NCBI GenBank assembly: GCA_022393335.1
Contig: JAJEKB010000253.1
Span: 6,877 to 70,876 of the forward strand
Source: Macrotrachela quadricornifera
Taxonomy: Eukaryota > Rotifera > Eurotatoria > Philodinida > Philodinidae
Reading direction: 5' to 3'
DNA length: 64,000 nt
Part shown: piece by piece, positions 48,920-61,031 of the stretch
How the letters are laid out: each line of letters starts with the position of its first letter
Numbering within the stretch: position 1 is the first letter of the stretch
The notes under the pieces: model-generated
What the model was told of the DNA's origin: nothing
Database searches by the model: none
What the model saw: the letters and a program-made list of their open reading frames with translations, nothing else
Program-made: the position numbers and the translations under genes

Positions 48920-50133
48920 ACGTTTTCTTATTTTTAAATAGCTCTATGAAAAGAAAAAAAGAGAATCTAAAGCAATAAAAAAGTTCTAGAAAATAAATCT
49001 CTTTCATCGGATATGAATAACGAAAAAAAACAAAAGATGGAGAAAGATTACATTGTGATGTAATTATGTGATCAATTTGTCACGCTGCACAGAAGATAAT
49101 TTATTGGTGGGTGAATAATTTCTTCCCTTCATAGCATCGAAAAATGATCGCCTGGAATTTTGCTTTTTTTGAAAACAAATAATATGCAATTGAAGTAAGC
49201 TTTGCTTTGCAAATTATAGAATTTCTCATGCTGCATCTTCTGGTATACCCTGTATTTTAATACAATATATTAAGTGGTTGAAAATTGAAATACAAAACAC
49301 GGCCATTCATTACATTTCACTGTTAAGATCATCAGAAAAATTGAAAAAATAGTACATATTAGTGTTGTTACTAGTTCAACGCGTTCGCTCATGTTTATAT
49401 GTTTGTTAAATAAATTTGCTACGAAAGATACCACTAGTATTCCTTGCTGTGTTGAGATATTATAAATTCAATATGAAACATTAAAAATTTGATCTATTTT
49501 CATCTCAGCATAGGTAAATGATAAAAGCTGAAATTTCTTTCTTAAAAGATGTGCCAATAAACATGTGTTGGTGTACCGTAATAATTTTTCCAAGTAATTA
49601 AAAGTGAAAATTTGCCTAAAGTTACTTTCGAATGTTCTTAGATGTACTGGAAAAAGCTGAATAATAACCTGTAGAAAATATCTATTGAGTTTATTTGTTT
49701 TAGAGAGACTTTTATTTTGCATAAATCTTGACACAGATATATGATAAAATTTTGACCTTTTTTTGAAAAAGATGTTTCATGAAAGACTACACAAGTTGTA
49801 TATAAAAATTTCCATTGAAAAACCAAAAAAGGTTCTCAACAGTTTCTTTTATTACGCTCACAACGATGAGATAGAGCATTGATCTGTTGGTTTTCTATGA
49901 TAGTATAAAAAAAGACCGTTAATAAATTAATTGGAATTTGTTATTGTCATTCTTGTTGAACACTTCAAGATGCATTTAAAAAAAATGTCGCAAAACTTTT
50001 AGTACATCTTATATTTTATCAAAGTTTCAGTCATCTACACATAGAAAAAGTATGCAAAGTATTATTAACAGTTTATCATTAGTTATTACAGGAGATCCTT
50101 TAACAATTTGTTGCACATGTATATCTGTATCGT
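48920..50133. other. gap between the orphan gene and the agmatine-deiminase-family gene
   Basis: Nothing supported. Short frames at 49468-49826 (-) have no motif or linked exon. Confidence 0.5.
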
Positions 50134-51177
50134 CTAAATGGTTTCTTGGTTTATTGTTTTTATTAATTGCAAAATCTTCATTTTGTTTGCCTGTTTTACT
50201 TGCCAACTCAGACAACGGACGCTGCCACCCATACAGGCAATGTGTTCCGCTGAAATGGGAACAACAATCTTATTTGTATGCGATTTAAACAATGCCAACA
50301 TTTCATCATCATGGGGATTATTAAATGTTGGCATATAAATATAATTGTCTGTCACAATGGAATTTACGTAACAATTGTAGGCAGATGTAAAACTTTTCCA
50401 CGTCGTATTTGGAATATAATCTGGTATCTCCACGATTTGCACGCCAGAAAACGAATTTTCCAATTCATGCACGATTTTTGTATGTATCGATTCCGATGAT
50501 TTAATAAGCAGAATTTTGTCATCCGTCGGCCACATCACAAGGCCATCTGAATGTCCGGTGGTGTCACACGGTACTTCCGGAATGATAGCCACCTCATTAA
50601 CACCAAGCACTTGTTTGAGTTTATCTTTTGCACTCGATAATGTTAATGAAGGATTGTCCTTAAGTATACGGTCGGTGACAATCACTCTTGTACCTGCTAC
50701 ATTGTCTACTAAGTTACCACCATCGAGAATAAGGCCAGATTTTGCATGATATTCCAGCCCATTCTGCACAAACCATTTTTCAAAACTATTGTCAATTTGT
50801 TCCGAGAGCGAATTTTTTAGATAAGACGGCGCGTATTTGAATTTAATCTGTTTAGCAGGGAGAACAGGCGCAAAATCTCGAATCCATATATCCTTTATAT
50901 TTGCTTCAATAAGATTATGGGAGGGTACTTTTCCTTCAAAATTTGGTAGCGTAGCTGCATCTGCCAAAATAACCACATCATCTTTTCCGCTCACTAGATT
51001 GACGAAATTTATCATGTAATTAATGATTTCAATAAATTTTGATGAATAGTACTTGTTTTTTACTGAAGGTGCTGCTAAAACGATGACAGATTTTTCTATA
51101 TCATTGTGAATTACCGAGCCGCTACTATTCTCATTGTTGATCTCTTTTGATAGCGTAATCTTGTTTGCCGTTGCCAT
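50134..51177 (-). CDS. agmatine deiminase / bacterial-type peptidylarginine deiminase family protein, probable horizontal acquisition
   Basis: One uninterrupted frame of 347 residues, the usual length for the family. It holds the guanidine-group-modifying fold signatures: IWIRDFAPV near residue 97, LILDGGNLVD near 148, the catalytic His segment TTGHSDGLVMWP near 208, and the nucleophilic Cys in CMGGSVRCLSWQV near 322. Such enzymes hydrolyse agmatine to N-carbamoylputrescine plus ammonia, or citrullinate peptidyl-arginine; the TGHSDG and GGSVRC variants do not settle which. There is no signal peptide. The gene lacks introns and is visibly richer in G+C than every other exon in the window, and it sits alone in a transposon-scarred, gene-poor stretch. 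That fits transfer from a bacterium or other microbe. Confidence 0.88.
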   Translation of the reverse strand: MATANKITLSKEINNENSSGSVIHNDIEKSVIVLAAPSVKNKYYSSKFIEIINYMINFVNLVSGKDDVVILADAATLPNFEGKVPSHNLIEANIKDIWIRDFAPVLPAKQIKFKYAPSYLKNSLSEQIDNSFEKWFVQNGLEYHAKSGLILDGGNLVDNVAGTRVIVTDRILKDNPSLTLSSAKDKLKQVLGVNEVAIIPEVPCDTTGHSDGLVMWPTDDKILLIKSSESIHTKIVHELENSFSGVQIVEIPDYIPNTTWKSFTSAYNCYVNSIVTDNYIYMPTFNNPHDDEMLALFKSHTNKIVVPISAEHIACMGGSVRCLSWQVKQANKMKILQLIKTINQETI

Positions 51178-54100
51178 TAGTTTGGAGTATAGCGAATAAT
51201 CTGAGAAGCGATGAAAAGGTAGAAAATAATTTTATATCTAAATCTAAGAATGAAATATAAATGCCAAAAAATGATGGCGTGAAGGTAGAGAAGCATTCAA
51301 TCATCCAATAAATTATTTTTGCACATTCGAAGAACGGAGCGTAAAAGAAAAGGTTCTTAAATATCTACAAACCTTCTTTATGTCTTTAATCTACTATAAT
51401 CCAAGAAGATTATTCGTGTACAGCTCAAGTTGAATTTAATGATGTTCATCGTTCAGAAAACGATCCTTGTAAAATGTTTGTGAAGTTTCATAGTTGTGCA
51501 CAACATAATGTCTGCACTATTATTATTAAGATTTTTCAATTCTATCAGATATATGACAGGCAAGAATATGAAACCGCGAACTGTGATAACAGTATACTGT
51601 AGTGAAAAGACGGATATATATGAGTTTTTGATCCGTTTTAAGGTCATTATCGAATACGAACATTGCACTAGAATTCATAAGTATTTATATACACACAGGC
51701 ACATCTTTTAGAATATTTCAAAACTAACATGTGCGTGAAATTTTCAATTATGTTCACAATGCATGATTTGCTATTTTGAAGACACTATTGAATATTCTAG
51801 GGTTACACGATGATTATAAATTGCTCTGGAAGATACAACTGTATATAAACATACACTTGCACACTCTACTGTAACATTCATATTCTATAATGGCATTTGA
51901 AAAGATCGATAGCTCATAAGTCCTGCTTTTGATTATTTTTCCAACTGTATCAATATCATTCTCAATATTTGAAATAGGGGCATACTGCTACTTTTATCAA
52001 TGAATGTTAGAAATGGTTAGATTAACTTGTGTCAAATGAAGCGGCATCATCCAATTAACTTATGCAATCTATTATTACATCTACTGTATCATTTCTTCTA
52101 ATGAAAGTACGTCTTCAATTACTGAATGCTGTCAAATTCTATATTCTGGTTCGAGTAGATCTTTGTGAAACTAAGAAAAGCATTAAAGAATGACGATTGT
52201 TTTACTAATTTTTTTCCTTATAAAACAATGTTTCCCAAACAATTCAAATCAAGAATTTTGATTTGAAATTAATTTATGGATAGGCCCAATGATTATTAGG
52301 ATTTCTTAGATATTTTGAAAAGAGTGAACATATTTTCTTCTTCAAATATATAAATTTCAAATGAACTCAAGTATCGTGGTCTCTTCCTAGCAGAGAAACC
52401 TATTTTCAAAATTCGATATCTAAGAAAGACAAAGATTATTTGTTGCACTTTTCAGAGCATCCGAATGGTTGTTGCATCTATCTATAGTCTATATTTCAGA
52501 TAAAAAATCATATTATAATTTTTCAGAAATATCTTATTATGAAAGAGAACTCAGTAAGATTCTCAGCATTTCTAAAAGCCATAGGTGTAAATTTTATGAA
52601 GCTTTTCTTAGTCTCGCCGAAACCCACTGGCATTCATAACATAAAATCAAATAGCATCCAATGGTTAAGAATATCCTCTGTACTTTTGACAAGTGATATC
52701 AATATCAGTCGAAATAAATTATATTAAATCGAATTGGCCAGCATTAGTCCCACCTCTAGTCTAATTGAATGCTATTATACATGGGTAAAACTAGCTTTAC
52801 TCATATAATACAGTATTATATTTGACTTTTTGTTTAACTCAAGGCATAAAAATCAATATCTAAAGTTTTCCATATCAGGTGAATAGAGAAAAATTTATTG
52901 GGACTGATTGTCCAAGGAACTTTTGCTGAATCGATCAGGGTATGTTACTTTTTGCTTCTATCATCTTACTATTTTATTTATCTCTAATGTCGCTAATACT
53001 TTCGAAGACATATTATGAGTTTATCTATATGTGACTGACTTTTGAAGAGTAAAAGTGGTGAAAGATCAAGACTGGATGAGAACAAATATTTACAAAAATA
53101 AAATAAAAGAATTATTACTTACTAAAAGTGAATTATCATAGATTGTAGACGTAGAACGATGTAGGTGCGATAAGACTTTAGTCGTATCCAGTTTTGATAC
53201 TATTGTATCCGACCGATTTCACTCAAAATTGATGCATTAGATTAGACCCAATAACAAAACACTACGATTTTGGCATCTAGTTTTGGTAGTTAATAACATT
53301 GTCCTTTCTTTATTTCTTGATACATAATGTCTAATACACAACTCAAACAAAAATTATGTCTAAATCAAATTCATTAATAATAGTTCTACTAATCAATATG
53401 TTTTCCTCCTCTTCTAATTATTTTGTAACTTTCACTAAGAACATATATGTAGCTCTCGTTCCTCGAAAAAACTTCCAATAAACATTTGTCTCATTGTTTG
53501 AGCAAAAGGAAATAAAAACATAATCGGTCAGATGTAGGAATATCTTTCTTATTGAGCATATAAAAAATGGTAAAATACATACTAAAGAAAATGTAGCAAT
53601 AACTGACCTATTGAAAGCAAATAGTATGCTATTATTATAGTATCTACAAACACTATACCTAGCATATAGCACCAAGAAGTTATGATAGATAATTGAAATA
53701 GAGATGGCCACAATTTGCTTTGACTCTTAAGTAAATTGATGCTATTTAGATCAATATGTAGATATATAACGTAAGAAAAACGAACGAAAAAAACCAGATG
53801 TCATCAACAACTATGAAAGTCATTTATGTATTCTCTTGCTTTTCTTCGTGTCAAAAAAAAAATAAAACATTATTCAATGAGAAAATAAACAAGAAAGTCA
53901 ACATTTTATTAAAAAAAACACTTAATTGGTTAAAAGATTTTCTTGAAAAAAAACTAGATTTAAAACATTAGCTTACAGTAATTCATTTTTTGTTGATATA
54001 TCTTACTACACTTCAATTCGGTCTTCTATTCTTTTTATATTTCAAAACTAATACAAAAGCAAACATGCATACATGAATCATCATCCAAAATCAGTCTCCC

Positions 54101-55588
54101 TTTCTCGTATACCGTCACATATTGATGGAGGCTTATTTTTCTTCAAGATGGATGCATTGCAAAAGAAGAGAGATAGAGGACAAAAGTAAAAAAGTACAAA
54201 ACTGCAGTACATACCTTAACGATAAACGAGATAAAACGAAACCTGAGCGAAAAAATGACAAAGAATAATTATTTTCAACAAAGATGTATCATAGGCATTG
54301 ATGATGTTTTTTTCTAAGAAAAACTTTTTTTATGTTGAAAATTGTCCAAGTTTTTGTGAATTATCTAATTAACGAACAATATGAATTATTTTCTTTAGTA
54401 TAGAAAAAACATTTAAGTTGCGATTAATTAAGTAATGTTCAATCCAATCTGAATATAGTTCCAGTGTATCCAAATCCTTGTTAAGCATATAAGTATAAGT
54501 CAAACTTATCAATACAGAAGATAATAGACATCATTAATCACTACCTGAGTCACATAGTAATATAGTCTATATGATGAGTACTACCTAGAGAGATATTCGC
54601 AAATTTCTCTAAATTGAACTCAAAATATTGTGCCAAATGAATATTTCTATGCGAGGAATTGTCTAAACATACGAACTGTTAGTATTAAAAGATCTTTTAA
54701 ACAAAATTAAATCTATATTTATGGTAGAATTAAAGTATATTTTGCTGATATATACAAGATAATCAGATTTTTACGCTGCTTTCAAGTCATGTTTTATCAG
54801 ATAAAAAGTGCAATAGCTCGGATCTAATATATATTGTAGAGTAATTATTTTCTCCAAAGTCTTATATGTAACTATCCTCTTAAATTTAAATCTTCTGAAT
54901 ATTTTATTAGTTTTAGAGTGCTTATCGTTCAAAAAATTTTAAAAAACCATACTAAATTGCAAATAAGACAGAGCAATCACAATATATGTACACATAGTTT
55001 ATAATTTATACGTGTAATTTGAAAGATTTTTGTAGAGAATCATTTTCCAGCAAATCTTAATTTTTAGAATTCCATATGTATAATCCAACTATGCATCACC
55101 CTGCAGACATCTCCTAGTCACATACCAAAATTTGATAATAACTGTAAGATTGGGTCAATATTACTTACAGACAGTAGAAGTTTTATGTAAGTTGAAAGAG
55201 TATTTGGCGTTGCACAGTACATATGACTAACAACATGTCTGATAACACCCTTAGTTTGGACGAAACGTCATATATTTATATAAAATAAATAAAAATTGAT
55301 TGATAGTTTCATTACTTTAATCTTCTTAAAGATCATGGTTAATACAGTATGTATTTATTTGTATATATAGAATAAAAAGAAAAGATCTCTATTACATTGC
55401 TTTTCATTTCTCATTTCTAAATAAATTTATCATCTCGACTTCATTCAATTAAAAAGAAAGCGTATGAATTTTTCATAATTGTAAATATTAAGATGTAATA
55501 ATCAGCAATTATAAATGTAACATTCAAGTTTATAATAGGCTATAGTTGTGAAAATGTCCACAATATAAAATATTAATTTTCATTCCAT
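51178..55588. other. long gene-poor region
   Basis: More than 4 kb with only short frames (51453-51711 both strands, 52539-52727, 53418-53711) that show no motif and no spliced partners. No RNA gene or array was seen. Confidence 0.5.
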
Positions 55589-56279
55589 TTAACCACTTTG
55601 TCCTGTACAACATTGTCGAAAACATGATAAACAACATTGAAGACAAGCCCAAACAATAGTTACAATAAGTAATATAAATGATGATTTATACAAAACTGGT
55701 TGACAATAAGTTGCTTTTATTGATTCATCATATTGTACTTTACTATGAACACTAAATACCCATATACAACCAAGAATAAACCAAATAAAAACAAAGATAG
55801 ATATCATAATTGTTGCTAATACATTTAAACATAAGCCACAACTAGCCAATAAATTCAATGCTGTTGAATCCGAAATGAAACACATGAATGTGCTAAAACA
55901 AAAATATTTAATATTAATAAAAATAAAATAAAAATCATATCTACATTGCAAGAAAAACTGAAAGACCAACAAGTGCTAAACCACAGATACCAGCAACAAT
56001 CATATAAGTTGGAATACGTTGATTAATTGGACAATCTCCTCTATAATGTAAACCAATTGCTAACTGAAGTATTGGAATAACAGATGCAAGCAATGTTGAA
56101 CTATATAGTAATAGGTTTTTTTTTCTTGAATTTAAGTTATATTCAAATGAAACTTACATCAGAAAATATCTTGTACCAAACGTTCGACCAGCAGCAGCTA
56201 CTGGAAGATAACTTGTTGTACGAGCTCCACTTCTTAATGGAGCCATTTCTCTAGTTCCCTCGATTAAAGTTGGATTCAT
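55589..56279 (-). CDS. four-helix membrane protein, TMEM272-like (paralogue 1)
   Basis: Three exons on the minus strand, ~190 residues. The start at 56279 gives MNPTLIEGTREMAPLRSG; the stop is at 55589. Four hydrophobic segments surround the family pattern PILQLAIGLHY then CPINQRIPTYMIVAGICGL in loop 1/helix 2, FIWFILGCIWVF in helix 3, and YCQPVLYKSSF before helix 4; the C-terminus is Cys-rich (CCLSCFRQCC). The D/E-CP..IP.Y.IV.G pattern and W..G..WVF are those of TMEM272-like proteins. Function is unknown. It shares this signature with the genes at 58371 and 59991. Confidence 0.75.
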
Positions 56280-58370
56280 TGTGTTATATTAAATAGTTAG
56301 AAAAAAAGTTATAATTCGATATGTCAAACGACAAACATTTGCTCGTTCTATCTTTGCTTTCTCTTTTTCTTTCTTCACACATTTTATTTTTTCTGTATTT
56401 TTTTTCTCTGTTCGACTATACACGCCGACTATACTTGCAATAATAATACCCTCTTTTTCATCGCTTACTAATAAAAGAAATAGTTGTAAAAAAAACAGAA
56501 ACCATTATTTATCAGTCAATGTTATATATAGATTAAAAAAGAACCAATTGAATTGAGGTACCATTTGAATGATAATATATATCCTATTGCATTAAATTGA
56601 ATAGCAACGATGCATTGATTCTTTTATCTTGTTTTATTATCCCTTTCATGTGAAAGATTGATATTTCCAGTAAAAAAATATTTACATAAGTGGTATCTTC
56701 TCCAATTATGCCATGATTTCTGAAAAAAGAATATCAAATCATATATTTTGTGTTGATTATTATCACTGTACATTTATTCAAGAAATTACGAAAGAAAATC
56801 AATAAAATTATTGTCCAAAATAAAAAAAAATATCAGATATTTTCTTCAAAACTGATAAATCAGAGAATAAGAACTGTCATAGCGACGATTGAACATAGGT
56901 GACCATACAAGGTTATATTGACAACATATCATTTACTCATTTCAAATCTTTCGGATTCTAATAATGAATTAACATAAATATCATTGCATCGTATATCATC
57001 AATTTCCATTGAATACAATATGAAAAATAATATAGAATCTATCATATGAGAGAATACCTATATCTCTATATATAAATCACGTTTTCTAAATTTTAGCCAT
57101 GGTTAATCACACAAAAAAAAACTTGATTTTATCTTCTAATGCTTTGCGTAATATATCTTTCTCTATATATAGATATATTTTATTAAGTTTTTAAATCAAT
57201 TTGAGCATACATTTTTTTTGTTATGATGCATATTAATATTGATGAAATCACTCAATTGTATGTAGCACTTGTAACAATATCATTATTTTTTTGGTCGTAA
57301 TGTTGCAATATCGAATAAAGAAGTGTATAATCCAAATTACTACTCAAAATGAATATTCAGTAGTAATATAAATACAATAATGTATAGAGTATATTCATAA
57401 TGAAAGAAAAAGTATTAGTAAACTATGAGCCTAGAAATCCTTAAACATAAAAGATAGGAGTATCAGTAATATTTATGTGAAAAATCGACACATGCTATTT
57501 TAATACGATTGTCGGCGTCAAAACGTATATAAAGACATAAATTACGTTTACAATCGATAATTTTGATTAAATCAACATAAATATTTGTGACAGATTTATT
57601 TGAAATATTATAGAGCCATTTATCATATATAAAGACTTACTCATACTTTCTAATACTTGAAAAATGCACAAGATTAATAATGATATTTAATTATTCATCA
57701 TCTACAAATAGGCTATTTCTAGCAACGTAGATTGAAACATTAATCAACTGAGTTTGGATTTTTCAATTGTCTTATGAATCTATTGTTTCATTCTTCTCAT
57801 TTTAACATTTATGTCATAAATGTCAAAAATAATAGAAAATCTTTGCTTTGTACTATATTGAGTAGTTTCATATTGTATGAAAGTACAGAACAAAAAAAAT
57901 CTATTGTATTAATTCAATTATTCATATTTCTTTGTATTTCTTTAACTGTACTTTTTTTAAAAACTATCGAACGAACATTAAAAGGTAAAAATTATAAATA
58001 GTTTATCGACTCAATTATCAAGCTTAAAATAGCATGTCAAAAAAAAACAAACTTTCATTAAATAGATAATGATAAACATATATTGCTCATCAAATTATAC
58101 GATAATATTTAAGACAAATTTAAAAAGCTATTACATACATACATTGAGAGGTAATCAAAAATATACATATTGCTTGAATATATCAATTAAAATACATCAT
58201 TATTATTCGCAATATTTAACTGACATTCTATTTTTCTAAAAGAGAAAACAAGAGATACAATTATTAAAAAAAAAAACAAGCTTTATTTTTTTTCAGAAAT
58301 GAAATACATAAAAAGAGAAGTATGTAAGTTTATCTTTTCTTGACATAAATTCATAAAATTTCTAATTTAT
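56280..58370. other. AT-rich gap between TMEM272-like paralogues
   Basis: About 2 kb with no supported gene. The first few hundred bases upstream of paralogue 1 are CT-rich. Confidence 0.5.
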
Positions 58371-59201
58371 CTATGCTTTTAATGATGTTACCGCTCGATA
58401 ACAAGCACGGCAACATGATAAACAACAACTAACAACGAACATAATATAGGTTATAATAATTATCCAAAAAGCAAATTGATATAAAGTTGGATGACAATAA
58501 TTACTTGATTGTGTATTATCAAAATCAACTCTAGTTCGAGCTCCAAATACCCAAACATTACCCTTTTAAAAATTAAAATAAATAATTTTTTAAATAAATA
58601 AATACAATTTATTACTTACCGCAATAAACCAAGCAAATAAGAAAAAGCTCATCAGAAAAATAACAAAAAGTACAATACCAATTACACATCCATTAATACA
58701 TGATCCAGCAATTGAATCGTGTTTAATACAACATACAAATGAAATAACCTATATTTAATACAATTGAAAATTATTATCCAAAAAAAAACAAAACAAAAAT
58801 AAATAAAAATAATATCTTACAATTAGTAAAGTCAGTCCAACACCTATAAAACCACATGCACCCGTTACAATTAAATATAAAGGAATATAATAATTCACTG
58901 GACATTGATCTCGATAAGCTAGACCAATAGCTAATTCAAGAATAGGAATAACAAGAATAATACATAAAGCAATTAGAAAATAAGTTGAACCAAGTAATAA
59001 TGATAAAAATGGTGGAAGAAATTTTATTTTTTTTTCCTCAATACTTTGTTGACGTGGTAATTTTCCATTATTTATTTCTTGATCAAAGAAATTTACAAAT
59101 GGTGGACCACCAACACTAAGTCTATGAATAGGAGGAAATCGTTCAATTCCCTTTGGCAATGGTTGTTGTCCTGATGATACTGGTATTGGATATTGTGCCA
59201 T
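58371..59201 (-). CDS. four-helix membrane protein, TMEM272-like (paralogue 2)
   Basis: Three exons (59201-~58823, ~58749-58621, ~58565-58371), ~234 residues. A ~65-residue Pro/Gln-rich cytoplasmic N-terminus (MAQYPIPVSSGQQPLPKG) precedes four helices with PILELAIGLAYRDQCPVNYY, IPLYLIVTGACGF, FAWFIAGNVWVFGAR and NYCHPTLYQFAFW. The C-terminus is Cys-rich. It is closer in sequence to the inverted copy at 59991 than to paralogue 1. Confidence 0.8.
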
Positions 59202-59990
59202 AACTACTTGTCTTGAAGGTCATGAACAATAAGAAAAGAAAAAGGAAATAAAAGTAATTTTGCTCACGGCACCACGTAAAGAAAAAATGAATGATGAAAA
59301 AAGAAAAAGAACTTGCTGTTTTATTTTCTTTCTTTTTTCGGTTGTTGTTCTCGTTTCTTTTACGTCTTTTAATTTAAATACTCAGTAAAAATATAGCTTT
59401 TCGTTTGTTTTCTTGCAAGTATAATTGACTATGTTCACCTTTACTCTATTTAAGAAAAAAAAAACAAAAAAACAATCTTGTGTCATACGGATAAAGATTG
59501 CGTAAGAATAATGATTATATTTTTGTTTTTCAAAAAAAAAAAAAGAAACTCATAAATCATATATATTTAAAAAAACTTCTGTTATTGATCAATGAATATT
59601 TTTAAAATCACTTACTCAATGTCAAGAATATTTAAATACAACGAATGAAGCAAAAGAAAAACGACCAGAGAGTAAACTTTATTCAAATTTAAAGAATTTA
59701 CTAGTTATTGGTTATACAAAGAGTAGGCGGATATTGTTTGAACATGCAATGACATTATATCATTATCATTATTCATCAAGAGCTCTTTTTTTTAGTCAAC
59801 AATGATTCTTCTACTTGTCCAATTTTGTATCATCTTTCCATTATTTGCTCTTCTTTTATATGCAGACAAATACTACTACGCACTATCTCTTTAAAATAAC
59901 CAAAAGAAAAAAGGAAATAAAAAATTGACACTTCTTTCTTTTTAATAAATTTATATGAAAGAACATTATTAAAGTAATGATTGAAAAATA
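59202..59990. promoter_or_regulatory. shared divergent upstream region of TMEM272-like paralogues 2 and 3
   Basis: About 790 bases separate the diverging start codons of paralogues 2 (-) and 3 (+), so both promoters must lie here. It is A/T- and poly-A-rich with no clear motif; the role is inferred from position. Confidence 0.4.
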
Positions 59991-61031
59991 ATGTTTTCTA
60001 GTCGTCATGAACCAATAACATCTACTACCAGTAGTTTTACATCATTTTCATCGGATAATCCATATATATCTACTATGAGAAGAACATCACCTGTTGCTTT
60101 ACGTCAATTAGTTGTACGTGATCTTGATGATATTAATTCAACAGATCAAAATCAATCACCATCAAGACAACGAGAACCTTTTCGAATTCCAAGACCAATT
60201 CTTACTTTACCACATCCATCAGTTCATGTACCTTTAGATAATTCATTATGGACACATAATGAAGGACCTATACGTGTAGAAGAATTTTCTTATGTACCAA
60301 GTCGAATTTCAAGAACAAATTTTTCTGAACAACCATCTAATCAAACTACACCACCACCACGAATTCCAAGTCCACTTCCACCACCAATTCAATATCAACC
60401 TGTACCTATTCGTTATCAACAATTTTCACCAATTCATGCTTTTCGTCGAATAAAATCAAAAAAATATATACGAGAGAAAACACCAGGTTTATGTACAACT
60501 TTATGTTCCGGTGGTATGGGTAGTCTTGCTGTACTCATATATTTAAGTCTTGTTCTTGCTTTACCAATTGCAAAACTTGTTGTAGGTATTTTACATCGTG
60601 AAGAATGTCCTGTAGATAAAAATATTCCATTATATATGATTGTTTCTGGTGCTTGTGGTATAAGTATAATACTTTTTCTTCTTCTTTCATCAACTTGTAC
60701 ATTTTGTCGATCATCAACTAATGCAAAAAAATCAACTCATAAATTTATGATATGTATAATTGCATTTACACGTGGTATGCAAGGTATTATAGCTATTTTT
60801 CTTTTTATTTGGTTTTTTATTGGAAATTTTTGGGTATTTGGTGCACGATATCGTGTTCGAACAGATAGACCTAATGATATTAATAATTATTGTCATCCAT
60901 CTCTTTATTGGTTTGCATTTTATGTTCTTATTTTTACTTATATCTATGCTATTTTTATGTGCTTTTTGAAATTTTGTGGCAATTTTTTTTGTTGTGGTGC
61001 ATGTGATATGTGGAAGAGAGCCTTTTCATAA
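59991..61031 (+). CDS. intronless four-helix membrane protein, TMEM272-like (paralogue 3)
   Basis: A single exon of 346 residues. A ~165-residue Ser/Pro-rich cytoplasmic N-terminus (with RIPRP, PPPRIPSPLPPP) precedes four helices: LAVLIYLSLVLALPIAKLVV, IPLYMIVSGACGISIILFLL, GIIAIFLFIWFFIGNFWVFG and WFAFYVLIFTYIYAIFMCFL. Loop motifs REECPVDKN and NNYCHPSLYWFAF mark it as a paralogue of the two minus-strand genes, but it lacks their introns. The Pro-rich tail could bind SH3 or WW domains (inference). Confidence 0.85.
   Translation: MFSSRHEPITSTTSSFTSFSSDNPYISTMRRTSPVALRQLVVRDLDDINSTDQNQSPSRQREPFRIPRPILTLPHPSVHVPLDNSLWTHNEGPIRVEEFSYVPSRISRTNFSEQPSNQTTPPPRIPSPLPPPIQYQPVPIRYQQFSPIHAFRRIKSKKYIREKTPGLCTTLCSGGMGSLAVLIYLSLVLALPIAKLVVGILHREECPVDKNIPLYMIVSGACGISIILFLLLSSTCTFCRSSTNAKKSTHKFMICIIAFTRGMQGIIAIFLFIWFFIGNFWVFGARYRVRTDRPNDINNYCHPSLYWFAFYVLIFTYIYAIFMCFLKFCGNFFCCGACDMWKRAFS

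Noticed and set aside
49468..49826. Two overlapping minus-strand frames near the deiminase gene
   Set aside because: No motif, no splice support, composition like the surrounding non-coding DNA.
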